A DNA stretch of 64,000 nucleotides from UBA668 sp963720695 (GCA_963720695.1 CAVRGG010000001.1:310001-374000); one strand, 5' to 3'. Positions 8,677-17,322 are shown, counted from the stretch's first letter. Translations and numbers: made by a program. Notes: generated by a model not told the origin, from the sequence alone.

Positions 8677-9575
8677 AGGTCCTGGTGGTGGGCGGGGCCG
8701 GCTTCATCGGCTCCCACCTCACCGAGCGACTGCTGGCCGAGGGACACGCCGTCGACGTCGTCGACCATCTCGGCTCCGGTTCGCTCGGCAACCTGTCCGA
8801 GGCCCGACGGGCCAACGGCGAGCTCACGATCCACACGCTCGACGCATCCACGGCGGAGTTCGACGCAGTGGTGTCGCTGCGCCAGCCGGAGGTCATCTAT
8901 CACCTCGGCGTGCTGCCTCCCGGCCACGCGGCCGAGTCCACCGCGGCCACGACGCTCGCCTCCGTGATGTCCGTGCTGGAGAGTGCGCGCCGATCGGGTG
9001 GGGTCAAGGTCGTCGTCGCGCTCTCGGCGGTGTCCCTCTACGGCGACGTGCCCGGGAAGGACCAGCCGATCAAGGAGGGTCAGCCGTGGAGTCCTGTCGG
9101 CGTGCGCGGCGTCGTGACCCGAGCGGTGGCAGAACTGCTCTCGGTGTATCGCGAACTCCACGCCGTGGAGTTCACCGCGCTGGCGTGTGCGAACGTCTAC
9201 GGTCCCCGCCAGCGGGCCGACGGGGGAGTCGTCGGTGCGTTCGCCCACGCGTTGCGCGACGGCGCCGCACCGGTCGTCCACGGCGACGGCCGCCAGACTC
9301 GTGACTTCGTCTACATCGACGACGTCGTCGATGCGCTCGTCCGCGCCGCGCAACGTGGCAGCGGCTTGGTCGTCAACATCGGAACCGGCGTGGCCACCTC
9401 GATCCGCGACGTCTGGGACATGGTGGCCGGACCCGACGGTCGCACCCCGTCCACGTCGCCGCGACGGGTGGATGACGTGGCCCGCTTCGCCCTCGCCCCG
9501 ACGCGTGCCCGCATCCATCTGAGCTGGGCGCCGTGGACGGATCTCTCGACGGGTCTGCGCGGCCTCAACCGTTGA
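8673..9575 (+). CDS. NAD-dependent epimerase/dehydratase-like protein lacking the catalytic Tyr and Lys
   Basis: A 300-residue extended-SDR protein. The cofactor loop GGAGFIGSHL is intact at 7-16, VYGPRQRADGG and DGRQTRDFVYIDDVVDA are typical of UDP-sugar epimerases, and NIGTGVATSI is also family-typical. The active-site motif that normally reads SPYGVSK is here SPVGVRG (residues 140-146), so the catalytic Tyr142 and Lys146 are replaced by Val and Gly. It probably binds NAD and possibly a sugar nucleotide without the normal chemistry, or uses other residues. It is coupled to the nucleotidyltransferase by a GTGA overlap and converges on cofD with an 11-base overlap of the two tails. Confidence 0.85.
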   Translation: MKVLVVGGAGFIGSHLTERLLAEGHAVDVVDHLGSGSLGNLSEARRANGELTIHTLDASTAEFDAVVSLRQPEVIYHLGVLPPGHAAESTAATTLASVMSVLESARRSGGVKVVVALSAVSLYGDVPGKDQPIKEGQPWSPVGVRGVVTRAVAELLSVYRELHAVEFTALACANVYGPRQRADGGVVGAFAHALRDGAAPVVHGDGRQTRDFVYIDDVVDALVRAAQRGSGLVVNIGTGVATSIRDVWDMVAGPDGRTPSTSPRRVDDVARFALAPTRARIHLSWAPWTDLSTGLRGLNR

Positions 9576-10533
9576 TGCCGGCAGCCGCCAGTGTGCGGCG
9601 TGCCAGCTCGTGGCCGACGGCCGGATCACTCATCACGCTCGGCGTCACGAGTGCTCGCATCCCCGCCGCCTCGACCGCACCCGCGAGGTGGGCATCCACC
9701 GGGTCGATGACGAGCGTGGCCGCGATGGGTGCGTAGATGCGAGCAACGCCGACGACCGAGGGTTCGTGCCCGAGCTCCTCGAGCATCCGGTCGGCGGGGC
9801 CCTTCAACGCCGCGCCACCGACGATGGGGGAGATCGCGACAACGGTGTCGCGGCGGGCGGCGAGCAGCGCGTCGACGCCGTCGAGCGCGCGAACCGGCCC
9901 GATCGACACGATCGGGTTGGACGGCGCGATGACCACCGCGTCGCTGTCGGTCAGGCCGCGACGGGCCTGCGCGGTGAGCGACGCGTGCTCGATGCCGTCG
10001 AACCTCACCGCGGTGACCGCGACGCCGTGCCGGCGCTGCACGAAGTACTCCTGGAACGGGACCTCGATGCCCTCCTCGGCGAGCGAGACCATGGTGGTGA
10101 CACGGTCGTCGGACATCGGGACGAGGTGCTGCACGAGGCCGAACGCCCGAACGATCTCGGCCGTCACCTGCGTGAGCGAGGCACCCTCCGCGAGTCGAGC
10201 GGTCCGGTAGAAGTGCGTCGCCAGGTCCTGGTCCCCGAGGTTGAACCAGGTGGGGGCGGCTGCGGACCCTTCCGGTCGCACGGACACGAAACGACCGAGA
10301 GCATCCATCGCCCGCCACGACTCGTCGCGCAAGCCCCAGCCGCGCTCGGGGTCGATGGCGTCGGCGAGGGTGTAGGTGATGGTGTCGAGATCCGGCGAGA
10401 TCGACAGACCGTGCATGACCGTGTCGTCGCCGGTGTTGACCACGCCGACGGTCATCGCCGCCGGCCACACGCCTTCGAGCGCACGGAGGAACCTGGCCGC
10501 GCCGACGCCACCGCAGACCACCCCGACCGTCAT
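9565..10533 (-). CDS. cofD: 2-phospho-L-lactate (or phosphoenolpyruvate) transferase of F420 synthesis
   Basis: A 322-residue CofD/FbiA-family enzyme that joins the phospholactyl or phosphoenolpyruvyl unit of the GDP- or GPP-activated donor to Fo, giving F420-0 or its dehydro form. It starts TVGVVCGGVGAARFLRAL, the nucleotide loop, with NTGDD at 33-37 and SPDLDTITYTLA next. APSNPIVSIGP and SPIVGGAALKGPA are highly conserved in CofD. The start ATG overlaps the stop of a glycosyltransferase gene (ATGA). The next F420 gene, cofE, is not adjacent but lies at 45529, so the fbiA-fbiB pair found in many actinobacteria is separated here. Confidence 0.95.
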   Translation of the reverse strand: MTVGVVCGGVGAARFLRALEGVWPAAMTVGVVNTGDDTVMHGLSISPDLDTITYTLADAIDPERGWGLRDESWRAMDALGRFVSVRPEGSAAAPTWFNLGDQDLATHFYRTARLAEGASLTQVTAEIVRAFGLVQHLVPMSDDRVTTMVSLAEEGIEVPFQEYFVQRRHGVAVTAVRFDGIEHASLTAQARRGLTDSDAVVIAPSNPIVSIGPVRALDGVDALLAARRDTVVAISPIVGGAALKGPADRMLEELGHEPSVVGVARIYAPIAATLVIDPVDAHLAGAVEAAGMRALVTPSVMSDPAVGHELARRTLAAAGING

Positions 10534-11636
10534 CGCAGTTCGTCCACGTCGCGCCGCACGACCCGACCGTACAGGTCGATCAGCGCCGTGGCGCAGCGGT
10601 CCCACCCGAACTCCCGCAACCGCAGACGGCCGGCGGCCACCAGCCGGTCACGCGTCGCCTCGTCGACGATCGCGACGCTCAGTGCATCGGCGAGCTGGGC
10701 GTCGTCGAGCGGTTCGCACAGGAGTGCGGCGTCGCCGGCGACCTCCGGAATGGAGCCGGCCCGACCGGCCACGACCGGTGTGCCCACCTGGAATGCGTCG
10801 AGGAGCGGAAAGCCGAAGCCCTCGTCGAGGGACGGGTAGGCGAGCACGGCTGCCTCGTGGAGCAACCACGAACGTACGTGTTCGTCGACGCGACCCGTCA
10901 TGAGGACCCTGCCGCGAGCGGACGGGTCGAGCGCATCGATCGCGTCGCTGACGGCAACATCGTCGTCGCCCTGGCCGCCGGCGATCACCAGCTGGACCTC
11001 GGGGCGGTCGCCCGCGAGCCTCCCGAAGGCACGGACCAGCGTGGGCAGGTTCTTGCGGCGTTCGATGGTGCCGATCGCCAGGACGAACGGCCGACCGGCG
11101 AGGTCGGGGATCGGGGCATGGCCCGTCGGGGCGGCGAGCGTCAGCGGACCGAGGAGCACGGTCTGCACCGCGGCGCCGGGAAAGAGCGCTCGGACGCGGG
11201 ACTCGGTGGCCAGGGAGCTGGTGTGGACCACCGCACCCGCCGCGATCGAGGCTCGCAGCACCTCGCCGGCCCGTCGGACCGTCGGGTCGGCGAGCTCGGG
11301 ATGATCGAGGAACCAGCAGTCGTACACCGAGACCAGGCGCGGGAGTCGGGACGACGGCACCACGTAGTTGGTGCCGTGCACGAGGTCGCAGTCGCGCAGC
11401 CAACGATCCACCCGCGGATGTGGCGTCCGTGCCCACAGGCGGTGGGCGAGCGATGCCGGCAGTGGAAGCCGTCGTGTCCCCGGCGAGAGCTCCGCGCGGA
11501 ACGACAGCACGTAGTCGGTGAGGGACACGTCGTCGCGTGCGCCGAGCGTCGCGTGCAGGGCATCCACGGCGTACCCGATCCCCGTTTTCGGACCGTGCAG
11601 CGGTCCAGTGTCGAACGCAACGCGCAGCGGAGCCAT
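10530..11636 (-). CDS. Glycosyltransferase family 4
   Basis: A 368-residue GT-B glycosyltransferase. It opens with RVAFDTGPLHGPKTGIGYAV, typical of mannosyl- and rhamnosyl-type GT4 enzymes. The donor domain has LAIGTIERRKNLPTLVRAF and YPSLDEGFGFPLLDAFQVG, where the second Glu of E-x7-E is Asp. SIPEVAGDAALL follows. It heads a two-gene unit with cofD through an ATGA overlap. Such a pairing of a glycan gene with an F420 gene is probably positional rather than functional. A leaderless TAACCT box lies 9 bases before its ATG. Confidence 0.88.
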   Translation of the reverse strand: MAPLRVAFDTGPLHGPKTGIGYAVDALHATLGARDDVSLTDYVLSFRAELSPGTRRLPLPASLAHRLWARTPHPRVDRWLRDCDLVHGTNYVVPSSRLPRLVSVYDCWFLDHPELADPTVRRAGEVLRASIAAGAVVHTSSLATESRVRALFPGAAVQTVLLGPLTLAAPTGHAPIPDLAGRPFVLAIGTIERRKNLPTLVRAFGRLAGDRPEVQLVIAGGQGDDDVAVSDAIDALDPSARGRVLMTGRVDEHVRSWLLHEAAVLAYPSLDEGFGFPLLDAFQVGTPVVAGRAGSIPEVAGDAALLCEPLDDAQLADALSVAIVDEATRDRLVAAGRLRLREFGWDRCATALIDLYGRVVRRDVDELR

Positions 11637-11645
11637 GTCCGTGCG

Positions 11646-11651
11646 AGGTTA
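11646..11651 (-). promoter_or_regulatory. -10 box TAACCT for the glycosyltransferase-cofD unit
   Basis: TAACCT on the minus strand, 9 bases before ATG 11636, with no Shine-Dalgarno sequence; leaderless type. Confidence 0.45.
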
Positions 11652-11713
11652 GTGGTCGGGCCCGGCCGCGGCATCGTCTGCTCGGATGCGACCTGCAACG
11701 GACCTCGCGCCCC

Positions 11714-11719
11714 TAGAAT
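11714..11719 (+). promoter_or_regulatory. -10 box TAGAAT for gmd
   Basis: TAGAAT lies 31 bases before the gmd ATG, so unlike most first genes here gmd would have a short 5' leader of about 25 bases. No good -35 box is visible; CTGCAA at 11693 is 15 bases upstream. Confidence 0.4.
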
Positions 11720-11750
11720 CAATCGACTTCACGAGCCGAAAGACTTCCTT

Positions 11751-12731
11751 ATGCCCCGCGCGTTCATCACCGGCGTCACCGGCCAAGACGGCCAGCACCT
11801 CGCAGAGTTCTTGCACGGCAAGGGCTACGAGGTGTTCGGGATGGTGAAGGGCCAGAACAATCCCAAGTTCACCTCCATGCGCGACGAGTTCCCCTACGTG
11901 GAGCCGGTGCCCGGCGATCTGGCCGATCTGCCCTCGCTGGTGAAGGCACTCGAGCTGACCCAGCCCGACGAGGTGTACAACCTCGGTGCGATCTCGTTCG
12001 TGGCGCTCAGCTTCAACCAGGCGGAGCTCACGGCCAACATCACCGGCCTCGGCGTGCTGCGCATGCTGGAAGCCGTGCGCATGGTGGGCGGCGCCCAGAA
12101 CAACAAGATCCGCTTCTACCAGGCGAGCTCGTCGGAGATGTTCGGCAAGGTCCGCGAGACCCCCCAGACCGAACGCACGCCCTTCCACCCGCGCTCGCCG
12201 TACGGTTGCGCCAAGGTGTTCGGCCACGACATCACGGTGAACTACCGCGAGAGCTACGACCTGTATGCGTGCAGCGGCATCCTGTTCAACCACGAGGGTC
12301 CCCGTCGCGGCCTCGAGTTCGTCACCCGCAAGGTCACCAACGCCGCCGCTCGGATCAAGCTCGGACTGCAGGACGAGCTGGTTCTCGGCAACCTCGACTT
12401 CAAGCGGGATTGGGGCTACGCCGGCGACTACGTCAAGGCGATGTGGTTGATGCTGCAGCAGGACGAGCCCGACGACTACGTCGTGGCGACCGGCGAGACC
12501 CACAGCGGCGAGGAGCTCGTGTCACTCGCGTTCGAGGAGCTCGGGATGCCCGACTGGCAGCGGTACGTCCGCCAGGACCAGAAGTTCTACCGTCCGGCCG
12601 AGGTCGACCTGCTCATGGGCGATCCGACCAAGGCCCACGAGAAGCTGGGCTGGACCCGCGACGTCGACTTCCCGACCCTGGTGAAGATGATGGTCGCCAA
12701 CGACCTCAAGATCGAGTCCGCCAAGGTCTGA
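11751..12731 (+). CDS. gmd: GDP-mannose 4,6-dehydratase
   Basis: A 326-residue extended-SDR enzyme that converts GDP-mannose to GDP-4-keto-6-deoxymannose, the precursor of GDP-fucose, GDP-rhamnose and GDP-perosamine. TGVTGQDGQHLAEFL at 6-20 is the NADP loop, SSSEMFGK holds the catalytic Ser/Thr and Glu region, Tyr and Lys are in SPYGCAKVFG, and FNHEGPRRG is diagnostic. With fcl in the same window, GDP-L-fucose is the likely end product. The gene is single and faces the flippase gene tail to tail, with a palindromic repeat element between them. Confidence 0.94.
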   Translation: MPRAFITGVTGQDGQHLAEFLHGKGYEVFGMVKGQNNPKFTSMRDEFPYVEPVPGDLADLPSLVKALELTQPDEVYNLGAISFVALSFNQAELTANITGLGVLRMLEAVRMVGGAQNNKIRFYQASSSEMFGKVRETPQTERTPFHPRSPYGCAKVFGHDITVNYRESYDLYACSGILFNHEGPRRGLEFVTRKVTNAAARIKLGLQDELVLGNLDFKRDWGYAGDYVKAMWLMLQQDEPDDYVVATGETHSGEELVSLAFEELGMPDWQRYVRQDQKFYRPAEVDLLMGDPTKAHEKLGWTRDVDFPTLVKMMVANDLKIESAKV

Positions 12732-12741
12732 CCACGCGCCC

Positions 12742-12830
12742 CGGCTTCTGGTCCTGATCCTTCCCACCTCGGCGTCACGTCGGCTTCTGGTCCGGATCGT
12801 TCCCGGAAACCGGGAATCGGGCTGCCCAGA
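12742..12830. repeat. Dispersed palindromic intergenic element, copy A (degenerate)
   Basis: Two direct repeats of CGGCTTCTGGTCC-N2-ATC-N-TTCCC start at 12742 and 12781 (22 of 24 positions identical). They are followed by the hairpin TTCCCGG-AAA-CCGGGAA at 12800-12816. The outer stem seen in copies B and C is lost on the right side (GGGCTGCCCAGA). It lies between the convergent gmd and flippase genes, where it could also act as a terminator. Confidence 0.65.
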
Positions 12831-12862
12831 TGAGTGGATCCGAGCCGTGTTCCGGCGGCGCG

Positions 12863-12912
12863 GACGGCGCGGCGCGGACGGCGCGGTAGCCGACGGGCGC
12901 GGTACCGACGGG
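12863..12912. repeat. GACGG tandem repeat next to element copy A
   Basis: Four GACGG units at 12863, 12877, 12892 and 12907, spaced 14-15 bp, in the pattern CGGACGGCGCGG then CGACGGGCGCGGTAC. It is just beyond the 3' end of the flippase gene. Confidence 0.55.
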
Positions 12913-12922
12913 TGCGGTGCCG

Positions 12923-14251
12923 TCAGCTCTCGAACGGCATGTCGATGATCGCTTCCATCACCGACTGATGGTTCGGCACCGCCCCGGCCCGGAGCTTGGC
13001 GCTCAGCGACACGGCGAAGCACACGAGTGCCGCCACCGACGACGCCACCAGACCGAATTCGATGCGGCGGAACAGGTCGTCACTGCTCAGCCAGGTGACG
13101 AGCACGAACGCGGCCATCCCCGTACCCCAGCCGAGCGCCACCAGTGCGTGCCCCTTCAGCGCGATGACGGCCTGCGCCATGGCGAGTGCGGCCATGTACG
13201 CGGCGCTGCCGACGGCGAGCATCGCCATCGTGCGGCTGCTGAGGTCGGCGTCGTACATCTTCTTGATGATGAAGGGCCCGAGGAGGAACGAGCCGACGAT
13301 GCCCGCGACCCCGACAGCAACGACGATCATCATCAGCTTGCGGAAGCCGCTGCGGAACTCGGCGATCTCGTTGCGTGCGGCGAGGCCCGAGAGGCGGGGG
13401 AGCAGCGCGGCCTGCACGGCCTGGAACAGGAACAGCGGGATCCGTGAGAGGAGCACGCCGTAGCCGAACATCGTGACCAGGTTCTTCTGGTTGTCGTCCT
13501 TGAGCAGGTTCGCGGCGACGGGGCCGGCGTTCACCAGGCCGGCCGCGAAGACCGACCCGAGCAGCAGCCAGCCGAGGTTCGGGGTCACTTCCTTCCACGT
13601 CGCGGGCGGCCCGTCGTCGGTGCGCAACTGTCCGCGCAGGTAGACCCAGAAGAACCCGGCGAGTGGGGCGACGGCGACAGCCATGCCGTACGCGCCGGCG
13701 GTGGTGACGCTGGCGACCGCCAGGATCACGCAGAGGATCACGCGCACGGCCCCATCGGCGCCCATCACGACGGCGTAGGTGTGGAATCGACCGCTGCCGC
13801 TGGCGATGCCCCTGGCCAGGTGGACCGGGGCGTAGCTGGCGAACGCGACGACGAGGGCGACGAGCAGCACCCAGTCGCCGTCGAAGTAGGAGCGGGTGAT
13901 CAGCGGCCCCGCGGCCAGGACGAGCAGGACGACCAGGGCGGCGAGACCTGCCCCCAGCATGACCACCTTGCGGACCACGGGCCGGGCACCCTGCCCGATC
14001 GCGCGGCGGTGGCTGATCGCTCGACCCAGCTCCTGCTCGAGCGGCAGGAAGAATCCTGGGGCGAGCGCGAACGTGGCGAACCAGAGCGACAGGACCGGGC
14101 TGAACGCCTCGTCGCCGCCCATCGCGTTCTTGCCGACGCGAAGGAACGCGAAGCTGGCGAGACCTGCCACGAGCAGGCCGATCCCGACGGGGATCGTGCC
14201 TTCGGGGAGCGGAGCCCGGGAAGAAGAGGACTGCTCGTCGGAGGTCGCCAC
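12923..14251 (-). CDS. Polysaccharide flippase-like multi-spanning membrane protein
   Basis: A 442-residue protein with about 12 predicted membrane helices, alternating with short basic loops (RAISHRRAIGQGARPVVRK). This layout is that of Wzx/MATE-superfamily lipid-linked oligosaccharide flippases. No sequence motif assigns it more closely. In this locus it would move the fucose-containing glycan or its lipid carrier across the membrane. The GTG at 14251 gives MATSDEQSSSS and is supported by TAGCCT 10 bases upstream; longer in-frame readings run into the divergent gene. There is a polar Ser-rich N-terminus before the first helix. Confidence 0.8.
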   Translation of the reverse strand: MATSDEQSSSSRAPLPEGTIPVGIGLLVAGLASFAFLRVGKNAMGGDEAFSPVLSLWFATFALAPGFFLPLEQELGRAISHRRAIGQGARPVVRKVVMLGAGLAALVVLLVLAAGPLITRSYFDGDWVLLVALVVAFASYAPVHLARGIASGSGRFHTYAVVMGADGAVRVILCVILAVASVTTAGAYGMAVAVAPLAGFFWVYLRGQLRTDDGPPATWKEVTPNLGWLLLGSVFAAGLVNAGPVAANLLKDDNQKNLVTMFGYGVLLSRIPLFLFQAVQAALLPRLSGLAARNEIAEFRSGFRKLMMIVVAVGVAGIVGSFLLGPFIIKKMYDADLSSRTMAMLAVGSAAYMAALAMAQAVIALKGHALVALGWGTGMAAFVLVTWLSSDDLFRRIEFGLVASSVAALVCFAVSLSAKLRAGAVPNHQSVMEAIIDMPFES

Positions 14252-14261
14252 CAAGTCGACG

Positions 14262-14267
14262 AGGCTA
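14262..14267 (-). promoter_or_regulatory. -10 box TAGCCT for the flippase gene
   Basis: TAGCCT on the minus strand, 10 bases before GTG 14251, with no Shine-Dalgarno sequence. It also supports this start over longer in-frame readings. Confidence 0.45.
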
Positions 14268-14333
14268 CCCGCGAGACTGGTCGAATGGATCGCACGCCGA
14301 GTCGCCCCGGTCAAGATCGGACCGTTGCGAGCC

Positions 14334-14339
14334 GATACT
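14334..14339 (+). promoter_or_regulatory. Weak -10 box GATACT for the SpoIID-family gene
   Basis: GATACT ends 5 bases before GTG 14345. It favours that GTG over the ATG at 14285, but it is a weaker match than the other boxes in the window. Confidence 0.3.
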
Positions 14340-14344
14340 CCTGT

Positions 14345-16765
14345 GTGCGTCGTCTCGGTGTCTTCCTCGCGCTCGTCCTGGCGGCGGGTGGGCTCTTCGC
14401 TCCGGTCGCCGATGGAGCGCCCGCAGTCGTCGCCACGACGGTGGTGCTCGACGGCCACGGCAACGGCCACGGCATCGGGCTCAGCCAGTGGGGCGCGTAC
14501 GGGTACGCCGTCGACCACGGCTGGACGTCGGCGCAGATCCTGGACCACTACTACGGCGGGACGGTGGCCGCCACGGTGCCGCTGAGCACGACCATCCGGG
14601 TGCGCCTCTCGAACCTCGACAACGCACAGACCGCGGTCTCGATCCAGAACGGAGCACTCGCGGTCGAGGGGCTCGGCGGCGGCGCCTGGAAGTCGGTGCT
14701 CGTCCGTGAAGCGTCGCCTTCGGTGTATTCGGTCTGGGCGCGGTCGGACATGGTCCGCTGCCCGGCGGCCACCGGCGATCCCGCTGCGGCGGGGTGGACC
14801 CTGATCAACGCTGCGGTGCCCACCAAGGTCCGCATCGCGAGCACGGCGGATTCGAGCGCGACGTCTGACCCCGCGCAGTTGGCCGCCGTCTGCGAGCCGT
14901 CGGGGACGCTTCGTTGGTACCGCGGCGTCATCGAGGCGTTGAACGACTCGACGGGCGCCAATCGCACCGTGAGTGAACTTCCTCTCGAGCAATACCTGCG
15001 GACCGTCATCGCCATGGAGATGTCGCCGAGTTGGGCGAGTGCCGGCGGCGGACGAGGTGCACAGGCGTTGCAGGCGCAGGCCGTGGCCGCTCGCAGCTAC
15101 GCGCTGTCCTACACCTGGTACTCGTACGCGGACATCTGCGACATGACCTGTCAGTCGTACTTCGGCGTCGCGTACCAGTCCGCCGGCTCGTCGGTGCGTC
15201 AGGTCGACGATCCGGCGACCGACGCCGCCGTGGTCGCGACCGCGGGCCTCGTCCGACGGGTCGGCTCCACGTCCGGCGCCATCGCGCTGACCATGTTCTC
15301 CGCGTCGAACGGTGGCTGGAGTGCTCCGGGGTCCGGTGCGCTGCAGCCGTTCCCAGCGGTGATCGACGAGGGCGACGACACCGCGCTGAACCCGAACCAC
15401 AGTTGGACGGTCACTCTCCAGGGTTCGGCGATCAGTGCGAAGTACGCGATCGGCACCTTCACCGGTCTCACGGTCCTCACCCGCAACGGCTACGGCGAGT
15501 GGGGCGGACGGGTGCTCACCCTGCGGCTGAACGGCACGTCCGGGTACACCGACGTCTCGGGTGCGGCGTTCCGGAGCGCGATGGGTCTCAAGGACACCTG
15601 GTTCAACGTGCACGGTTCGGTGCCGGTCGATCCGTGCGACGGCCGTGCGGCGCCTCCCGTCACAGGTGTGGCCCCTGCCGTCGCCGGCGCGCGGTACACC
15701 CCGATGGCGCCGGTGCGCCTCGTGGACACCCGCAATGGCACCGGGACCACGGTCGGCACGCTCGGCGGCGGCTGCACGATGGTGGTCGATCCGGGTCTTG
15801 CGCCGTCGGTCACCGCGGTCGCCGTCAACCTGACCTCGGTGCGGTCTGCCACGAACGGCTTCATCGTCGCCTATCCGTGCGGCGTCGAACGTCCCCTCGC
15901 CTCGGCCGTACAGGCAGTCGCCGGCCGGGTGGTCGCAGGGATGACGATCGTGCCGCTCGGCGCCGACGGGACCTTCTGCGTCTACAGCCACGCGACGACC
16001 GACCTGGTGGTCGACCTGTTCGGCACCTACGCCGTCGGGATCGGCGATCGCTATGAACCGATGGATCCGACGCGGCTCTACGACTCGCGCTCGGTGACCG
16101 CCCCGCTACCGGCGGGCACGATCGTGCACGTGAAGGTCATCGCCTCCGGCAAGGCGCCTGCGGGCGCGACCGCTGCAGCGCTCACCATCCACTCCACGAA
16201 CGCCGCTGCGAACGGATTCGCGACGGTGTACCCGTGCTCGGCGACGGTGCCGCTCGTCGCGTCGATCAACGCCACCAAGGGCACGGGAGTGACCAACCAC
16301 GTCGAGAGCATGCTCAGCGCGAATGGCGAGGTCTGCGTCTACATCAACGTGCCGATGCACATCGTGGTCGATCTCAGCGGCTGGTTCGGGCCCGCGGCGA
16401 CCACGGACTACTACGCCATCACGCCGGTGCGTGCGGTCGACACACGCGACGGCACCGGTCTGGCTGGCGCGTTCACGGCGAATGCCAACCGGGCGGTCAC
16501 GCTCGCCGGTACGAACGGGCTCCCGGTCGCGGCGACGCTCCGGGCGGTCATGGCCGAGGTCATCGGGGTGGGAGCGACCTCTGCGGGCTACCTCGTGGTG
16601 CATCCGTGCATGGCGAGCGTGCCGCCGCTGTCGATGGTGCGCTACGTCACCGGAGTGAACGCGGCGACGGCGGTGGCCGGACCCGACGATGCCGCCGGAC
16701 GTTGGTGCATCAGTGCGAGTACGACCGTGCACGTCGTGGTCGACATCAGCGGCTACTTCGCGTAG
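14345..16765 (+). CDS. Secreted SpoIID/LytB-domain protein with three C-terminal DTR repeats
   Basis: An 806-residue exported protein. A signal peptide (RRLGVFLALVLAAGGLFAPVADGA) is followed by the SpoIID/LytB domain: GHGNGHGIGLSQWGAYGYAV near the N-terminus, LPLEQYLRTVIAMEM, and ALQAQAVAARSYAL. The family includes peptidoglycan lytic enzymes and amidase enhancers. From about residue 450 there are three repeats of about 115 residues, each opening with P-x-R-x-x-D-(T/S)-R and closing with a VVVDL.G.F-type strand. Each repeat has a cysteine pair (YPC or HPC near the middle, and a Cys in CVY or CIS near the end) that probably forms a disulfide. The repeats may anchor it to the cell surface. ATG 14285 is an alternative start. 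Confidence 0.85.
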   Translation: MRRLGVFLALVLAAGGLFAPVADGAPAVVATTVVLDGHGNGHGIGLSQWGAYGYAVDHGWTSAQILDHYYGGTVAATVPLSTTIRVRLSNLDNAQTAVSIQNGALAVEGLGGGAWKSVLVREASPSVYSVWARSDMVRCPAATGDPAAAGWTLINAAVPTKVRIASTADSSATSDPAQLAAVCEPSGTLRWYRGVIEALNDSTGANRTVSELPLEQYLRTVIAMEMSPSWASAGGGRGAQALQAQAVAARSYALSYTWYSYADICDMTCQSYFGVAYQSAGSSVRQVDDPATDAAVVATAGLVRRVGSTSGAIALTMFSASNGGWSAPGSGALQPFPAVIDEGDDTALNPNHSWTVTLQGSAISAKYAIGTFTGLTVLTRNGYGEWGGRVLTLRLNGTSGYTDVSGAAFRSAMGLKDTWFNVHGSVPVDPCDGRAAPPVTGVAPAVAGARYTPMAPVRLVDTRNGTGTTVGTLGGGCTMVVDPGLAPSVTAVAVNLTSVRSATNGFIVAYPCGVERPLASAVQAVAGRVVAGMTIVPLGADGTFCVYSHATTDLVVDLFGTYAVGIGDRYEPMDPTRLYDSRSVTAPLPAGTIVHVKVIASGKAPAGATAAALTIHSTNAAANGFATVYPCSATVPLVASINATKGTGVTNHVESMLSANGEVCVYINVPMHIVVDLSGWFGPAATTDYYAITPVRAVDTRDGTGLAGAFTANANRAVTLAGTNGLPVAATLRAVMAEVIGVGATSAGYLVVHPCMASVPPLSMVRYVTGVNAATAVAGPDDAAGRWCISASTTVHVVVDISGYFA

Positions 16766-16787
16766 CCGCTGACGTCGATCCGTCGAT

Positions 16788-17216
16788 TCAGGCTGCGCTG
16801 CGAACCAGGCCGCGGACCTGCCGACGGGCGGTCTTGGCGGCGGTGTGCATCTGGCCGACGACCTGGGCGGCCTGCTCGGGCAGACGAGCCTCGAGCTTGG
16901 CGACCGTGCTGTCGAGCTTCTCCTCGAAGCTGTCGAGGCGGCTGTCGAGCTGCTGCATCTGCGTCTCGATCGTGTCGAGCATCTCCTCGAGCTGAGCCTT
17001 GCGGGTCTCGAGTCTGCTGGTGTCGAGCCGCTCGGTCAGCGACTTGACCAGCTCGCGACGGCGGACCTGCGCCTGCTGGACGCCGAGGACGCCGAACCCG
17101 ATGGTGATGTAGGCGGCGTCGCGGACGACGGCGACGAGCTTGTCGTCGAGGCCGGCCAGCGCGCTGGCATCGAGGCGGGACATGTCGAGGGAGGGGAAGT
17201 TCGGCAACTGTGCCAT
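16788..17216 (-). CDS. Small coiled-coil protein of unknown function
   Basis: A 142-residue protein. The N-terminus (AQLPNFPSLDMSRLDAS) is followed by a hydrophobic helix AAYITIGFGVLGVQQAQV at about 35-52 that could touch the membrane. A long heptad-rich coiled coil follows at about 60-120 (LDTSRLETRKAQLEEMLDTIETQM and onward). The C-terminus is basic and helical. It resembles small actinobacterial apolipoprotein-like or phasin-like proteins in architecture only. It has its own sigma70-type promoter and a GAAGGA ribosome site 10 bases before the ATG. Confidence 0.72.
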   Translation of the reverse strand: MAQLPNFPSLDMSRLDASALAGLDDKLVAVVRDAAYITIGFGVLGVQQAQVRRRELVKSLTERLDTSRLETRKAQLEEMLDTIETQMQQLDSRLDSFEEKLDSTVAKLEARLPEQAAQVVGQMHTAAKTARRQVRGLVRSAA

Positions 17217-17252
17217 GGGAATCGAGTCCTTCGTGTGCGGTGGGGTGATTGC

Positions 17253-17281
17253 AGCGTAGCGCACACTGCTAACTTTTGCAA
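17253..17281 (-). promoter_or_regulatory. Complete promoter TTGCAA-N17-TACGCT for the coiled-coil gene
   Basis: On the minus strand a -35 box TTGCAA (17281-17276) is exactly 17 bases from a -10 box TACGCT (17258-17253). Transcription would begin near 17246, leaving a leader of about 30 bases with AAGGA. It is the clearest full promoter in the window. Confidence 0.6.
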
Positions 17282-17322
17282 GCACCTCGTGAGGTGACCG
17301 GTTCCGACGAGGTCGCCAGCGC

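Noticed and set aside
14252..15991. N-terminal extension of the flippase
   Set aside because: The frame stays open antisense to the SpoIID-family gene, but no membrane or flippase features occur there, and a -10 box precedes GTG 14251.
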